Part shown: piece by piece, positions 53,832 through 63,047 of the stretch | Numbering within the stretch: position 1 is the first letter of the stretch | Layout: the number at the start of each line of letters is the position of its first letter | Source: Legionellaceae bacterium | GTDB lineage: Bacteria; Pseudomonadota; Gammaproteobacteria; Legionellales; Legionellaceae | Assembly: GCA_029210265.1 (NCBI GenBank) | Contig: JARGNP010000001.1 | Coordinates: forward strand, 205,442-269,441 | DNA length: 64,000 nt | Direction of reading: 5' to 3' | The notes under the pieces: model-generated | Told to the model about the DNA's origin: nothing | What the model saw: the letters and a program-made list of their open reading frames with translations, nothing else | Database searches by the model: none | Translations under genes and position numbers: made by a program

Positions 53832-55046
53832 TTATGATTGCGATAGATTTAGCCGTTGCAATAATGTGTCAGCTCGTTTTTGAATGGTTGCTGTAAAAGG
53901 GCTATCGGTGAGATGAGTTTGTATTTTTTTTATCATGCTCAGTGTTTCTTTTCGAACCAGGGCTTTAGATAAACGGGCTGCTTCAGCCATTTGCATGATA
54001 TGGCGTGGATACAAAACATCAAAATTATATTTACTGCCTATTTTCATCGCCATTTTTGTCGCAAGCTCTGGGTAGTAAACGGTAGAGATCATGTCGTACA
54101 ACGGCGCTAAGCGCGTGTTATTTTGATCATATAAGAGTGAAAAGTTTTTGCCGTGGGCATCGTTATTGCCGATGATTAGGTTAAATAATACAGCTTGCAA
54201 TAAAGCTTTAATATCCAGCACAGGTAGTGTTGATACATCTCTAATCAGCTGAAAGCATGAGGCTAAATCAGGCCCACCTTCGCGTTGATATTTCATTTCG
54301 GGAATAATACCCAGTGCTTGGCAAAAATCTTCTTGATGTAAGCGTTTTATTTTGTGGTTGTTTTTGATGCGATCATAACGCTTAATTAATAAATAAGGCT
54401 TATTATTGGCATGATGTATTGCTGCTTCAGCTGTGTTTAAGCCTATTTTTTTTGCTAAATTCAAACAAAAACACTCGTTTTCTATGAGAGATAAAAAATC
54501 TTTATTAATAGGTTTAAGTATGTGCGTGCTGGGTGCGCCGTTGATGGGTATAGCTATTTGGTTATTAATACAGGCGACAGCGAGCTTATCTTGCGCACCG
54601 GCGAGTGATAGGCGAATACCGTCTTCACCGACAAGCATTGGTTTTTGATGCATGGTGTCTAAAATATTGGCCAGGGCCTGCTCATCAAGCGTACGGTACT
54701 CAGGATTTAGATTATTTGGCGTGACGGATGAGGGTAGTAAGCTGACAGCGCCCGCACATTCACCGCCTATAGCCGATAATAAAAAAAAATCGTTTTTTTC
54801 ACTGATTCCGAGTTGTCGGGCAATGGATGCGCGCAAATGTGCCTCGGGTAAGATGCCACTAAAAAAAGGACGGCATTGTTTGGCGTCGAAAGCTGCGGTT
54901 TGTAACGGTAGTGATTGAGATAAAGGCATGTTTTGTGTGTTACTGGCATAGGCCTGGCTATAATTAAAGGCCATATCACCTTGTGAATCAATCGATAAGG
55001 ATCCAATCAGGGTTTGGTGCAAATAAACATCAAGTTTACGATCCAA
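53832..55046 (-). CDS. hipA: HipA-family Ser/Thr kinase toxin (404 aa)
   Basis: Starts with the Couple_hipA N-terminal part (MDRKLDVYLHQTLIGSLSID, SQSLPLQTAAFDAKQCRPFFSGILPE). Then come the kinase parts: RLSLAGAQDKLAVA (ATP loop), HILKPINKDF (Lys), YLLIKRYDRI, HQEDFCQALG, and GNNDAHGKNFSLLYD (catalytic Asp296) with APLYDMIST. HipA kinases phosphorylate glutamyl-tRNA synthetase or related targets and cause dormancy. The TTG start has GGAGGG 8 bases upstream and overlaps hipB by 11 bases, so toxin translation is coupled to the antitoxin. All key kinase residues appear intact. Confidence 0.93.
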   Translation of the reverse strand: MDRKLDVYLHQTLIGSLSIDSQGDMAFNYSQAYASNTQNMPLSQSLPLQTAAFDAKQCRPFFSGILPEAHLRASIARQLGISEKNDFFLLSAIGGECAGAVSLLPSSVTPNNLNPEYRTLDEQALANILDTMHQKPMLVGEDGIRLSLAGAQDKLAVACINNQIAIPINGAPSTHILKPINKDFLSLIENECFCLNLAKKIGLNTAEAAIHHANNKPYLLIKRYDRIKNNHKIKRLHQEDFCQALGIIPEMKYQREGGPDLASCFQLIRDVSTLPVLDIKALLQAVLFNLIIGNNDAHGKNFSLLYDQNNTRLAPLYDMISTVYYPELATKMAMKIGSKYNFDVLYPRHIMQMAEAARLSKALVRKETLSMIKKIQTHLTDSPFTATIQKRADTLLQRLNLSQS

Positions 55047-55272
55047 GAGAATTACCCTCCGGGTGAGATAGGTTGCATTGAATGTTTAAAACTTGCAATA
55101 TATCTAATATTTTACCTATTTGGCAGGTAGGTTTGCCTTTTTCTAACTCAATAATAAAGCGTAAGCCTGTGCCCGCGGCGAGTGCTAGGTCGCTTTGTGT
55201 GACACCGAGCTGCTTTCGTGTGCTACGAATCATATAACCTATGTCTTGTGTTGACTGGATTGATGTCTTCAT
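55036..55272 (-). CDS. hipB: HipB-like helix-turn-helix antitoxin (78 aa)
   Basis: A single Cro/XRE helix-turn-helix occupies about residues 12-66: IGYMIRSTRKQLGVTQSDLA, ALAAGTGLRFIIELEKGKP. HipB proteins bind hipBA operators as dimers and neutralise HipA. The gene precedes and overlaps hipA. Three operator-like palindromes lie in the 110 bases upstream (next entry). Confidence 0.92.
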   Translation of the reverse strand: MKTSIQSTQDIGYMIRSTRKQLGVTQSDLALAAGTGLRFIIELEKGKPTCQIGKILDILQVLNIQCNLSHPEGNSLGS

Positions 55273-55294
55273 AATCCTGCAGCCTGATATATTA

Positions 55295-55406
55295 TTCCCG
55301 TACGGTAAGTTTAGAGGTGTTTTTAAGATAAAGCAATAAAAAATACCCGAGCGGGAACAAATTAGTGTTATGTGTAAATTTCTGTAAATAGATTACCGAT
55401 CGGGAA
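55295..55406. promoter_or_regulatory. Three 14-bp palindromic operators of hipBA, 49 bp apart
   Basis: TTCCCGTACGGTAA (55295-55308), TACCCGAGCGGGAA (55344-55357) and TTACCGATCGGGAA (55393-55406) share the pattern TWMCCGNNCGGKAA. Their centres are exactly 49 bases apart in both intervals. The nearest box is 22 bases before the hipB ATG. They are presumably HipB dimer sites, analogous in number but not in sequence to the multiple HipB sites of E. coli (TATCC-N8-GGATA). Confidence 0.8.
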
Positions 55407-55526
55407 TGTATTGCGATTATTGATAGCGCGCGCAATATGGTGGCAATTATCTATGCTCTCATCATAGACTTCACAGAAAATGCATCAATCAATAAGAAAT
55501 ATTCCAATAATTGAAGTAATCATAAT

Positions 55527-55898
55527 TTATTTTTTCTGCTTTTCTGCCAGCTGACAATGTTCTAATCGTTTGAATCGCCAACTAGCAAATTGATAATATA
55601 AAAGGTTGGCAATTTGACGTATGCCGGGCAATCCAATAAAAGCGGCTAGAATTCGCCACCGCTTTAACTGTTTCCAGATCAGAAGAAAAGCATCTATCCC
55701 TACATGTAGTAGGCCTTTTTCATCTTTGGCATGTAATAACTTTAAACCTTCTGATAAAGAGATATCTTCTTTTTTTATATTATCAGAATATTCAGTGATG
55801 TCTTGCCAATCGAAAATACCGTTAGGTGCTACTTTACGATAATGATTGATTTCCTTTGAGCATAAACCACACTTGCCATCATAAAATACTGTAATCAT
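55527..55898 (-). CDS. DCC-family (DUF393) thiol-disulfide oxidoreductase-like protein (123 aa)
   Basis: The family signature FYDGKCGLCSKEINHYR (D-x-x-C-x-x-C) is at the N-terminus, followed by GIFDWQDITEY and, near the middle, GIDAFLLIWKQLKRWRILA, then LYYQFASWRFKRL. DCC proteins are thioredoxin-like and of unknown role. This is the third gene of a minus-strand group with an SDR enzyme and a renalase-like FAD protein, and it ends in the intergenic space before hipBA. Confidence 0.9.
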   Translation of the reverse strand: MITVFYDGKCGLCSKEINHYRKVAPNGIFDWQDITEYSDNIKKEDISLSEGLKLLHAKDEKGLLHVGIDAFLLIWKQLKRWRILAAFIGLPGIRQIANLLYYQFASWRFKRLEHCQLAEKQKK

Positions 55899-55922
55899 AT
55901 TATTCCTTTGCTTTGCTCCGAC

Positions 55923-56624
55923 TTATGGTAATATCTCCTCGCCATCCCATGCGAAACATTTACCTGTTTGCTTTAGACTAAGATTCTCTAAAACTTCGAG
56001 TAATCTTCTAGCGGAGTATTCAGGCGTAAAAAGCTTTCCATCGGCAACATTGCCTTGAAATGGTTTTGATAAATTGCTGTCAACTGTGCCAGGATGAAGA
56101 CCAATGATAATTGCTTGCTTGTTGCGTCTGCTAACTTCAATGGCAGCATTTTTAATAATCATGTTCAATGCAGCCTTTGAGGAACGATAGGCATACCAAC
56201 CGCCAAGTTGATTATCCGATATACTTCCGACGCGTGCGGACAAAGCTGAGAAAATAGATGGTTTTTCTTGATTCAATTTTGGCAGAAAATATTTAGCTAT
56301 GAGCGCAGGCGTAATGGTATTGACTTCAAAAGTGCGCCGAAGATTTTCGGCTGATAAATCTCGCAAGGATTTTTCTGGCATGAACTGACCATCATGTAGA
56401 ATACCGTTAGTAACGATTACTAAATCTAAAGGCTTTTCTTTTGCCGCTATTTCAGCCGCTTCAGCAATAGAACCCTCGCTACTATAATCAATGCTATGCT
56501 CACCCTTTCTAGAAAATGCAAACAAACTGGCGTTTGGATGCTTTTCAGATAAGAGTGCTTTAAATGCGCTTCCAATAGCTCCGGATGCGCCCAATATAGC
56601 GATATTTTGTGGATTAAAACTCAT
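55923..56624 (-). CDS. Short-chain dehydrogenase/reductase (233 aa)
   Basis: The nucleotide-binding Gly motif GASGAIGSAF (residues 12-21) and the active-site YAYRSSKAALNMI (Y-x-x-x-K; here Y-R-S-S-K) are both present, with NGILHD in the position of the NAG motif. The sequence order (SALSARVGSISDNQLGGWYAYRSSK) is that of CsgA-like atypical SDRs. The start overlaps the stop of the FAD enzyme upstream by four bases. The substrate is unknown. Confidence 0.92.
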   Translation of the reverse strand: MSFNPQNIAILGASGAIGSAFKALLSEKHPNASLFAFSRKGEHSIDYSSEGSIAEAAEIAAKEKPLDLVIVTNGILHDGQFMPEKSLRDLSAENLRRTFEVNTITPALIAKYFLPKLNQEKPSIFSALSARVGSISDNQLGGWYAYRSSKAALNMIIKNAAIEVSRRNKQAIIIGLHPGTVDSNLSKPFQGNVADGKLFTPEYSARRLLEVLENLSLKQTGKCFAWDGEEILP

Positions 56625-57607
56625 AACCCGTTCTCTTTCATGGTTTGCGCTAATTCATTAGCCGAAGTAAAGGCGTTTTCAACGCGCCCACCAAGACACC
56701 AGTCGCCACAGACCGCAAGCTTATGATCTCGATCTAAGAATATAGGTTTTTTTTGCTTTTTGTCCGCATTATTCGCGTATCTCCACCCGTGAATGGTTTT
56801 ATAAGCTGCTTTGCTAACATCACACTCGATAATACTACACGTTTCGGCAATTAAATGCTGCATGACTTGTTCACGGTCATCATCGATATGTGCTTCCGCA
56901 TATTCCTCAGATGAATGGACCATTAAGGTGAAAGGATTTGAACGTTTTGGTTTAGAGCTATTAACTGCAATCCAACTTACGTCTGAATCGGTCACATGAG
57001 CCGTCTCAAATTCGATAGGGAAGCTCTGTTCAAATCCAAGCATCAACGAAAAGCAGGCTAGCATTTTAACAGTGTTGAGATCAGTATGATATTTAAATGA
57101 TTTTGGAAGCAACTCGGATGATTGCGGCGATGGTGCTGTGCATATAACCCAATCAAAGCCAGAGTATTGCTGGTTTTTCTGATCTGTTAATTGCCATGTG
57201 CCTTGATGATTGAGGGAAACAATTCTGGTGTTGATATGGATATTAAGTCCCTGAGCTAAAAATTTACCAACTTGGTTCATGCCCGGAACACCAACATACC
57301 TTGGCTCTTCATCACTCCAATTTATTCTTTCAATAATCTTGCTACCTGAAAATTTCACATGTCGAGCATTCCATCGCTCGATGACACCTTGGTCAAGCAA
57401 AGGCTGAATAAAATATTGAAAGGGCTTTGTTCTCGCCGTAAAATATTGCGTGCCATGATCAAAAAAATACGGATCTGCGTATCGGGTTGACATGCGACCA
57501 CCAACGCCCCGTGCCTTCTCAAAACATGTAATATCAGCGTAGTCTTTTAATAAATGAGCAATAGAAAGACCCGATAATCCAGTTCCAATGATGGCAATTT
57601 TTGTCAT
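56621..57607 (-). CDS. Renalase-like FAD/NAD(P)-binding oxidoreductase (328 aa)
   Basis: Starts with a complete FAD dinucleotide motif (IAIIGTGLSGLSIAHLL) followed by GVGGRMSTRYADPYFFDHGTQYFTART, typical of the renalase-like amine-oxidase-fold proteins. WVICTAPSPQSSELL and the C-terminal AVCGDWCLGGRVENAFTSANELA complete the FAD site. Members oxidise isomeric forms of NAD(P)H or unknown amines. It is the first gene of the three-gene group. No signal peptide. Confidence 0.88.
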   Translation of the reverse strand: MTKIAIIGTGLSGLSIAHLLKDYADITCFEKARGVGGRMSTRYADPYFFDHGTQYFTARTKPFQYFIQPLLDQGVIERWNARHVKFSGSKIIERINWSDEEPRYVGVPGMNQVGKFLAQGLNIHINTRIVSLNHQGTWQLTDQKNQQYSGFDWVICTAPSPQSSELLPKSFKYHTDLNTVKMLACFSLMLGFEQSFPIEFETAHVTDSDVSWIAVNSSKPKRSNPFTLMVHSSEEYAEAHIDDDREQVMQHLIAETCSIIECDVSKAAYKTIHGWRYANNADKKQKKPIFLDRDHKLAVCGDWCLGGRVENAFTSANELAQTMKENGL

Positions 57608-57784
57608 GATACAATTCCTGTAAAAATGAGTGAAATAATAGCGGTGCCTAATACGTTGAAGTGCGTCTGAAAGTTTGATGATGGTCTATCGAGTTGTGTC
57701 TAAAAGTAAAGAGAAAAAAGTCCGGAAGTGCTAGCATTTTGATGTTATGCCATAGCTAGTATGTGAAGATTTACTTGTTTCTAA

Positions 57785-57874
57785 TGGCGGAGAGAGAGGG
57801 ATTCGAACCCTCGATACGGATTAACGTATACACACTTTCCAGGCGTGCGCCTTCAGCCACTCGGCCACCTCTCC
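57785..57874 (-). tRNA. tRNA-Ser (anticodon GGA)
   Basis: The minus strand gives a complete class II tRNA of 90 nt: acceptor GGAGAGG pairing with TCTCTCC (one G-U), D arm with GTGGCCGAGTGGC, anticodon loop CTGGAAA with anticodon GGA, long variable arm (TACGTTAATCCGTA, typical of tRNA-Ser), T arm GAGGGTTCGAATCCCTC, and an encoded CCA end. It reads UCC and UCU serine codons. The flanks show no attachment-site duplication or integrase. Confidence 0.95.
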
Positions 57875-57990
57875 GGTACATCGACGGCAAGAATATAATG
57901 CCCTGTAAAAAAAATCAACTAAAATTCAGCTATACTTGAAATATAATCTAATAATAATTTAGAAAAATATTGATGTAGGAGTAAATAAGT

Positions 57991-58446
57991 ATGTTTAAAC
58001 AATGCTGGGTTTTGGGTTTAGCTTTGAGTGCCATGCTACTTGCTCCAGGAGCAATGGCTTTTCCGTGCTTTATTACGATTGTTAAAGACAGTTGCTGGAC
58101 AAATTATACGGTCATGATTGATGTATTGGATGCTGAAAGCAATGATATTCTAGCAAAGGTTGTGATTCCTAAAGGAGAGTCTTGGTCAAGAGCTCGGTTT
58201 GATGCAAAATCAAAACAGCATGTAATGCTTAAAGCCAAGTTTAAGCCCGCATTTTGGAAATCCGAAGAAAACAAAATTTATTACGCAAAACGGTACTGGC
58301 ACTTACCTGAGGCAATTGAGGGGAACACCACAGCCGTACATGTAAGTGTATGTTACCCAAAAAGTTTTTCAGCGGTTCCTATGCCTCCTGGAGCTGATTC
58401 AAAATGCACGTGCTCTAAACCGGATATTCCCACAGCGGTTGATTAA
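57991..58446 (+). CDS. Small secreted protein of unknown function (151 aa)
   Basis: A signal peptide (MFKQCWVLGLALSAMLLAPGAMA) leaves a mature protein starting FPCFITIVKDSCW, with six cysteines that probably form disulfides (including SKCTCSKPD near the C-terminus). The mature part has alternating short strands (YTVMIDVLDAESNDILAKVV, HVMLKAKF) and many aromatic residues. It is probably periplasmic or exported. AGGAG is 8 bases upstream; TATAAT at 57942-57947 is a likely -10 box. Similar small proteins occur in Legionellales from memory, but I recognise no named domain. Confidence 0.65.
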   Translation: MFKQCWVLGLALSAMLLAPGAMAFPCFITIVKDSCWTNYTVMIDVLDAESNDILAKVVIPKGESWSRARFDAKSKQHVMLKAKFKPAFWKSEENKIYYAKRYWHLPEAIEGNTTAVHVSVCYPKSFSAVPMPPGADSKCTCSKPDIPTAVD

Positions 58447-58463
58447 TGGTAGGAGTGAGTTAG

Positions 58464-59783
58464 CTAGCTGGATTTTTTATGAAGAACACTGTAGAAAAAA
58501 CCATCCATCGAAGCTTCCCCTGGAAAAATTTGCCAGCCAAAACCTGTGTCGTGCCCCCAATGTTGCGGTTTAGTTGATAATTCGCAATCTACATGATGTT
58601 TAATAAAATTTGCAATTTGATGTTCGTTCTCTTCAGGGAGAATACTGCAAGTAGCATAAACAAACACACCTCCTGGAGCTAGCAGGGGCCATAATGCTTC
58701 GAGTAGCGCTGCTTGAGTTTTTGTAATTGCTTGAACTTCTGCAGGAGTACGTAAAAGCTTGATGTCTGGATGACGACGAATAACGCCTGTTGCAGAACAG
58801 GGTGCATCAAGTAAGATGCGATCAAACAAAACACCATCCCACCATGTTCCAGTATTTTGAGCGTCACCGGCGATAATCTCAGCACGTGTGTCAAAACCCA
58901 GGCGCGTTAAATTTTCACGTGTACGTGTAAGACGTTTAGGCTCAATGTCTAGGGCAATACATGCATCCAGTTCGGGCTCTGTTTCAAGAATATGGCAGGT
59001 TTTACCGCCTGGGGCGCAGCAGGCATCCAATACACGTAAGCCGGGTTTGAGTTCGAGTAAACCCGCCGCAAGCTGGGCCGCGCCATCTTGTATAGAAACA
59101 TCACCTGCTTTAAATCCTGGAAGATCGAACACATCGCAGGGCGTATCAAGTACTAAACCATGTGTGGTATGGGTGATGGGCGTGGCAGAAATATTACTGT
59201 GTTGAAGTTGTTCTTGATAGCTCTCAAAGCTCGTACGCTGGTTATTGACCCGTAAGCTCATCGGAGGATGTGCATCACTCCCATTAATAATCGCTTCCCA
59301 GTGATCAGGCCAGGCTTTTTGTATGCGTTTTAATAACCATGCAGGGTAGTTGTAGCGAAAATTAGCGTTTGATTCTGCTTGCTTATCTAACGCTTCTTTT
59401 TCTCGACAATATCGGCGTAAAACGGCGTTGATCAGGCTTTTAGCCCAGGTTGTTTTTTTTGTGTTGAGCAGTGCAACGGTCTCATGAACCACGGCATACT
59501 CGGGGAGGTCTAACTCCCGAAGTTGATATAAACCCATAAGCAACGTGAGCCAAATATTAAGATTTTTAGGTGGCTTTTTAAGTAACTGCTTAGCTAAGGC
59601 ATCCAGGCGAAAATATTGCCGACAGACGCCAAAGCATAATGCTTTACTGAACGGTGTTAGCTCGGTTTTGAGGTGCGATAAAGAGTGGCCGTCACCAAGC
59701 ACTTCACATAAAGCAGTTAGCGCTAGTTTGCGTTCGTTTTGATTTTGGTTTGGATTTTTATTTTTATTTTTATTTTTTGTCAT
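58464..59783 (-). CDS. rsmB: 16S rRNA (cytosine-967-C5)-methyltransferase RsmB (439 aa)
   Basis: The start at 59783 overlaps the fmt stop (ATGA); a frame extending to 59831 is inside fmt. Residues 20-160 form the NusB-like RNA-binding domain ([17 protein letters not shown]), and the rest is the methyltransferase: [14 protein letters not shown] (SAM), [19 protein letters not shown] (Cys catalytic region) and [13 protein letters not shown] (second Cys). It methylates C967 of 16S rRNA. The N-terminus is unusual: [16 protein letters not shown], encoded by repeated AAAAAT units. The order def-fmt-rsmB is conserved in gammaproteobacteria; trkA usually follows and does not here. Confidence 0.95.
   Translation of the reverse strand: MTKNKNKNKNPNQNQNERKLALTALCEVLGDGHSLSHLKTELTPFSKALCFGVCRQYFRLDALAKQLLKKPPKNLNIWLTLLMGLYQLRELDLPEYAVVHETVALLNTKKTTWAKSLINAVLRRYCREKEALDKQAESNANFRYNYPAWLLKRIQKAWPDHWEAIINGSDAHPPMSLRVNNQRTSFESYQEQLQHSNISATPITHTTHGLVLDTPCDVFDLPGFKAGDVSIQDGAAQLAAGLLELKPGLRVLDACCAPGGKTCHILETEPELDACIALDIEPKRLTRTRENLTRLGFDTRAEIIAGDAQNTGTWWDGVLFDRILLDAPCSATGVIRRHPDIKLLRTPAEVQAITKTQAALLEALWPLLAPGGVFVYATCSILPEENEHQIANFIKHHVDCELSTKPQHWGHDTGFGWQIFPGEASMDGFFYSVLHKKSS
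59746..59779. repeat. Hexanucleotide A/T tract at the rsmB start
   Basis: On the minus strand the first codons of rsmB consist of AAAAAT-type units (plus TATTTT/ATTTTT repeated about four times), giving the Lys-Asn repeats. Six-base units keep the reading frame, but the flanking A-runs are liable to slippage. Confidence 0.6.
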
Positions 59784-60733
59784 TGAAGCTTCAGACCAGG
59801 ATAAAGTGTTTGTTTTTGGGCGTTTAACCAATCTGAGATCGAGAGGGCTTTACCGCCAGCAAATTGAACGGTATCAACGCATAAAATATTTTCGCCGGTG
59901 GCAACGAGCATCCCGGAGCCATCAAGTGATATGATGCTCCCGGGTTCTGCATCGGTTGATTGGGATAGAGCCCGTGCCTGATGAATACGCAGGGTTTGTT
60001 CTCCCGCTTCAGTTCGAGCAATAGGCCAAGGATTAAACGCCCGAATTTGGCGTTCGATATGAATAGCAGACTTATGCCAATCAATCACAGCATCTTGCTT
60101 TGTAATTTTAGGCGCGTAGGTTGAAAGCTCATGATTTTGAGCAATAGGATGAGCTCGGTTATCAGCTAGAGCATCCAGGGTTTCGAGTAACGGCGATGCA
60201 GCTAACCCAGCTAACGTATCGTGCAAGCTACTCGCGGTGGTATCGGCTAATATTTCGCAAGTCGCGCGCGCGAGCATAGGACCTGTATCCATACCCGCGT
60301 CTAATTGCATAATAGTTACCCCTGTTTCAGCGTCACCGTGCAATATACTCGATTGGATGGGCGACGCACCACGCCAGTTTGGCAAAAGAGACGCATGTAC
60401 ATTTATGCAGCCAAGGCGTGGAATATCAAGTACAGCTTGGGGCAAAATTAAGCCGTAAGCAATCACAACTAAGATATCAGGCTTGAGTGCTTTAAGTTCA
60501 TCTTGAGCTTCTTGATGTTTAAAGTTAAGCGGTTGATACACCGGAATTTGATGTTCTTTAGCCCATTGCTTCGCTGGTGATGCTTGCAGACGACGACCAC
60601 GTCCTGCTGGACGGTCGGGTTGGGTATATATAGCGGATAAATGATGTCTGGATGCAGCAAGTGCATCCAACGCTGGGCAGGTAAACGCAGGCGTTCCTGC
60701 AAAAACAATGCTTAATGATGTTGAAGAGGTCAT
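59780..60733 (-). CDS. fmt: Methionyl-tRNA formyltransferase (317 aa)
   Basis: Fmt formylates initiator Met-tRNA with 10-formyltetrahydrofolate. Hallmarks: [70 protein letters not shown] (with the catalytic Asn-His-Asp/Ser region), [11 protein letters not shown], and the C-terminal domain [17 protein letters not shown]. It follows def by 32 bases and overlaps rsmB by four. Length is normal. Confidence 0.97.
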   Translation of the reverse strand: MTSSTSLSIVFAGTPAFTCPALDALAASRHHLSAIYTQPDRPAGRGRRLQASPAKQWAKEHQIPVYQPLNFKHQEAQDELKALKPDILVVIAYGLILPQAVLDIPRLGCINVHASLLPNWRGASPIQSSILHGDAETGVTIMQLDAGMDTGPMLARATCEILADTTASSLHDTLAGLAASPLLETLDALADNRAHPIAQNHELSTYAPKITKQDAVIDWHKSAIHIERQIRAFNPWPIARTEAGEQTLRIHQARALSQSTDAEPGSIISLDGSGMLVATGENILCVDTVQFAGGKALSISDWLNAQKQTLYPGLKLQ

Positions 60734-60765
60734 AGAATAGATAGCGCTTAATTTAATATTTAGAT

Positions 60766-61266
60766 TTAATGCTGGCGTTTGTATTTATCGAGTTTTTTCT
60801 TAGCCATGGCGCGCTTGAGAGGTGATAAATGATCAACAAAAAGTTTACCGTTGAGATGATCTATTTCATGTTGAAAACAATGCCCGAGTAAGTCTCTACC
60901 CGTCATTTCGAATGTTTTACCATGGCGGTCTTGCGCACGTACGGTCACTGTTTCGGAGCGTATAACGGTATCAAAGGCACCAGGAACGGATAGACAACCT
61001 TCTTGTGATTTGACCGAACCGTCAGATGCAATAATTTCGGGATTAGCGAGGACCAGTTGCTGGCTTTTATCGCCGATTACATCAATAACCGTGAGCATGA
61101 TATTAATACCGATTTGAGGTGCAGCGAGCCCGACGCCTTTAGCGTGATACATTGTTTCAAACATATCGTTGATTAAAAGCTCAAGTTTTTCATCAAATAT
61201 TTCTACAGGAGCATTTTTTTGTCGTAAGCGCGCATCAGGAAGGTAGATAATTTTATGTATAGCCAT
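60766..61266 (-). CDS. def: Peptide deformylase (166 aa)
   Basis: All three motifs are present: [10 protein letters not shown] (motif 1), EGCLSVPG (motif 2, metal Cys) and [11 protein letters not shown] (motif 3, HExxH). It removes the formyl group from nascent proteins. GAGG precedes the ATG. It is the first gene of the def-fmt-rsmB unit and is divergent from dprA, as in many gammaproteobacteria. Confidence 0.97.
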   Translation of the reverse strand: MAIHKIIYLPDARLRQKNAPVEIFDEKLELLINDMFETMYHAKGVGLAAPQIGINIMLTVIDVIGDKSQQLVLANPEIIASDGSVKSQEGCLSVPGAFDTVIRSETVTVRAQDRHGKTFEMTGRDLLGHCFQHEIDHLNGKLFVDHLSPLKRAMAKKKLDKYKRQH

Positions 61267-61437
61267 ATAAGCAAAACCTCAAAATATCTAGAAATATAAT
61301 TAATTATATTAATGAGTAGATAATTAGTGGATGACAATAGAATACGCTAATTATACAATAAATCATTGCTTCACAGCAATAAATTAGCGAATACCAGCCT
61401 TTATTGGATATTACACGGATGACATAACGGAATAAAT

Positions 61438-62526
61438 ATGAATAATAAACATGCTTTATTGGTGTTAAATCGCCTGCCCAATGTTGGGCCACGCACCATT
61501 GCAAAACTTTTGCGACGCTGGCCTGATGCCCAAACAATTTTTAGTTTATCTAGAAAAGACCTGCGCCATGCCGGTGTGCCAGAGCGCCTTACGAATGCTC
61601 TGCTGAGTGTTAAGTCAGATGCGATTGATGTAGATTTACGTTGGCAAGAACAACATCACCAAACGTTATTAACATGGTTTGACGAAGCATACCCAGCTTT
61701 ATTAAAAGAAATACCGGACGCACCTCCGGTGCTGTATGCCTCGGGAGATATTAGCTGTCTTGAGGGACCTAAGCTTGCGATGGTGGGTACACGCACGCCA
61801 TCGATTACTGGAGCTGAAGCGGCTTGGCAATTTGCACGAGATTTAGGTGAGCAAGGCGTCACCATTGTAAGCGGACTTGCGCGAGGGGTTGATGGCGAGG
61901 CCCACCGGGGCTGTCTTTCGGGTAATGGGCAAACCGTAGCCGTGTTAGGGACAGGAATTGATTGCATTTATCCGCGGCAACATGCAAAATTAACGGAAGA
62001 GATTAAAGCTAAAGGGCTTATTTTGAGTGAGTTCCCTCTGGGAACACCTCCTGCAGCTGGACATTTTCCACGTAGAAATCGCATCATCAGCGGTTTATCT
62101 GACGCAACGCTTGTGATTGAGTGTTCGCTTAAGAGTGGCACTTTGATTACAGCGCATTTGGCTTTAGAGCAAAATCGTAATGTTATGGCGCTTCCCGGGT
62201 CGATACATAACCCCGAGGCAAAAGGGTGTCATGCTTTACTGCGGCAAGGCGCCGCATTGGTTACCTCGACACAAGAGGTTTTAGAAGAACTTTGTATTGA
62301 GCGCAGTATTGAGCGCAGGTTTGGGGTAATTGGTAAAGATGTTCGTCCCCCAGAAGGGGAATCGGGTTCCTTGATAGCATATATTGGTTTTGATGTTACC
62401 ACAGTAGATAAAATCGTGGATCGAAGCCGTTTACCTGTTGAGGATGTGATTAATGATCTGGCAGAATTAGAACTCCTAGGACACGTGAACGCCGTTCCTG
62501 GAGGCTACATAAGGTGTAAACGATGA
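61438..62526 (+). CDS. dprA: DNA-processing protein DprA (362 aa)
   Basis: The Rossmann-like DprA core contains KLAMVGTRTPSITG, GVTIVSGLARGVDGEAHRG, TVAVLGTGIDCIYPRQHAKL, SEFPLGTPPAAGHFPRRNRIISGLSDATLVIE and SGTLITAHLALEQ. An N-terminal SAM-like domain (LLVLNRLPNVGPRTIAKLL) and a C-terminal winged-helix domain flank it. DprA loads RecA on incoming single-stranded DNA in transformation. The smg gene starts with a four-base overlap. Together with comEC it indicates a transformation capacity. Confidence 0.96.
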   Translation: MNNKHALLVLNRLPNVGPRTIAKLLRRWPDAQTIFSLSRKDLRHAGVPERLTNALLSVKSDAIDVDLRWQEQHHQTLLTWFDEAYPALLKEIPDAPPVLYASGDISCLEGPKLAMVGTRTPSITGAEAAWQFARDLGEQGVTIVSGLARGVDGEAHRGCLSGNGQTVAVLGTGIDCIYPRQHAKLTEEIKAKGLILSEFPLGTPPAAGHFPRRNRIISGLSDATLVIECSLKSGTLITAHLALEQNRNVMALPGSIHNPEAKGCHALLRQGAALVTSTQEVLEELCIERSIERRFGVIGKDVRPPEGESGSLIAYIGFDVTTVDKIVDRSRLPVEDVINDLAELELLGHVNAVPGGYIRCKR

Positions 62527-63020
62527 AAGATAATTTGCTCGAGATGTTGCTAACTTTGTTTGAACAAACATTAACACAATTAAAAGAAGCGTACATTCCT
62601 GAAATACCAAAAGATTTAGCATTAAACGAACTTAATGCATTAAATACAGAGCAGGCATTAAATCAATCAACAAATGTTGAAGTTTCTTCAGCAGCAACAG
62701 GTAAGAAAACAACGCTTGAGATGCTTTGGTTTCGTTCGGCAAGCAATCAAAGTGCACGTGTTTTTACACCAGCAGAACAGATACGATTCACCAGTGCGAG
62801 TCACCAATTTTTGAAGCATTTAGGGCGACTTGGCGTGCTTTCTCATGATGCGATGGAATTTGTTATCAATCGATTGATGTTTTCTGAATCGCGCTTTATT
62901 AATTTGCAAGAAACAAAATGGGCCGTGCGAAACACACTGGCGGAGAATTTACCTTCTTCCCAATTGGCTTTTTTAGATCTCGTTTTATATCAAAAAGAAG
63001 ACGGCTTACCGCTGCATTAA
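62523..63020 (+). CDS. smg: Smg/DUF494-family protein (165 aa)
   Basis: Matches the Smg family in position (dprA-smg-topA, a conserved gammaproteobacterial order) and in sequence: LLEMLLTLFEQ at the start, then RVFTPAEQIRFTSASHQFLKHLGRLGVLSHDAMEFVINRLM and ETKWAVRNTLAEN at the end. Function is unknown in the family; involvement in transformation or DNA metabolism has been suggested from its neighbours. The start overlaps the dprA stop by four bases. Confidence 0.92.
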   Translation: MKDNLLEMLLTLFEQTLTQLKEAYIPEIPKDLALNELNALNTEQALNQSTNVEVSSAATGKKTTLEMLWFRSASNQSARVFTPAEQIRFTSASHQFLKHLGRLGVLSHDAMEFVINRLMFSESRFINLQETKWAVRNTLAENLPSSQLAFLDLVLYQKEDGLPLH

Positions 63021-63047
63021 TATTATTTAAAAAAAGGTTATATCTGC

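Noticed and set aside
57785-57874. Prophage or island attachment at tRNA-Ser
   Set aside because: No integrase, no direct repeat of the tRNA 3' end and no phage genes on either side.
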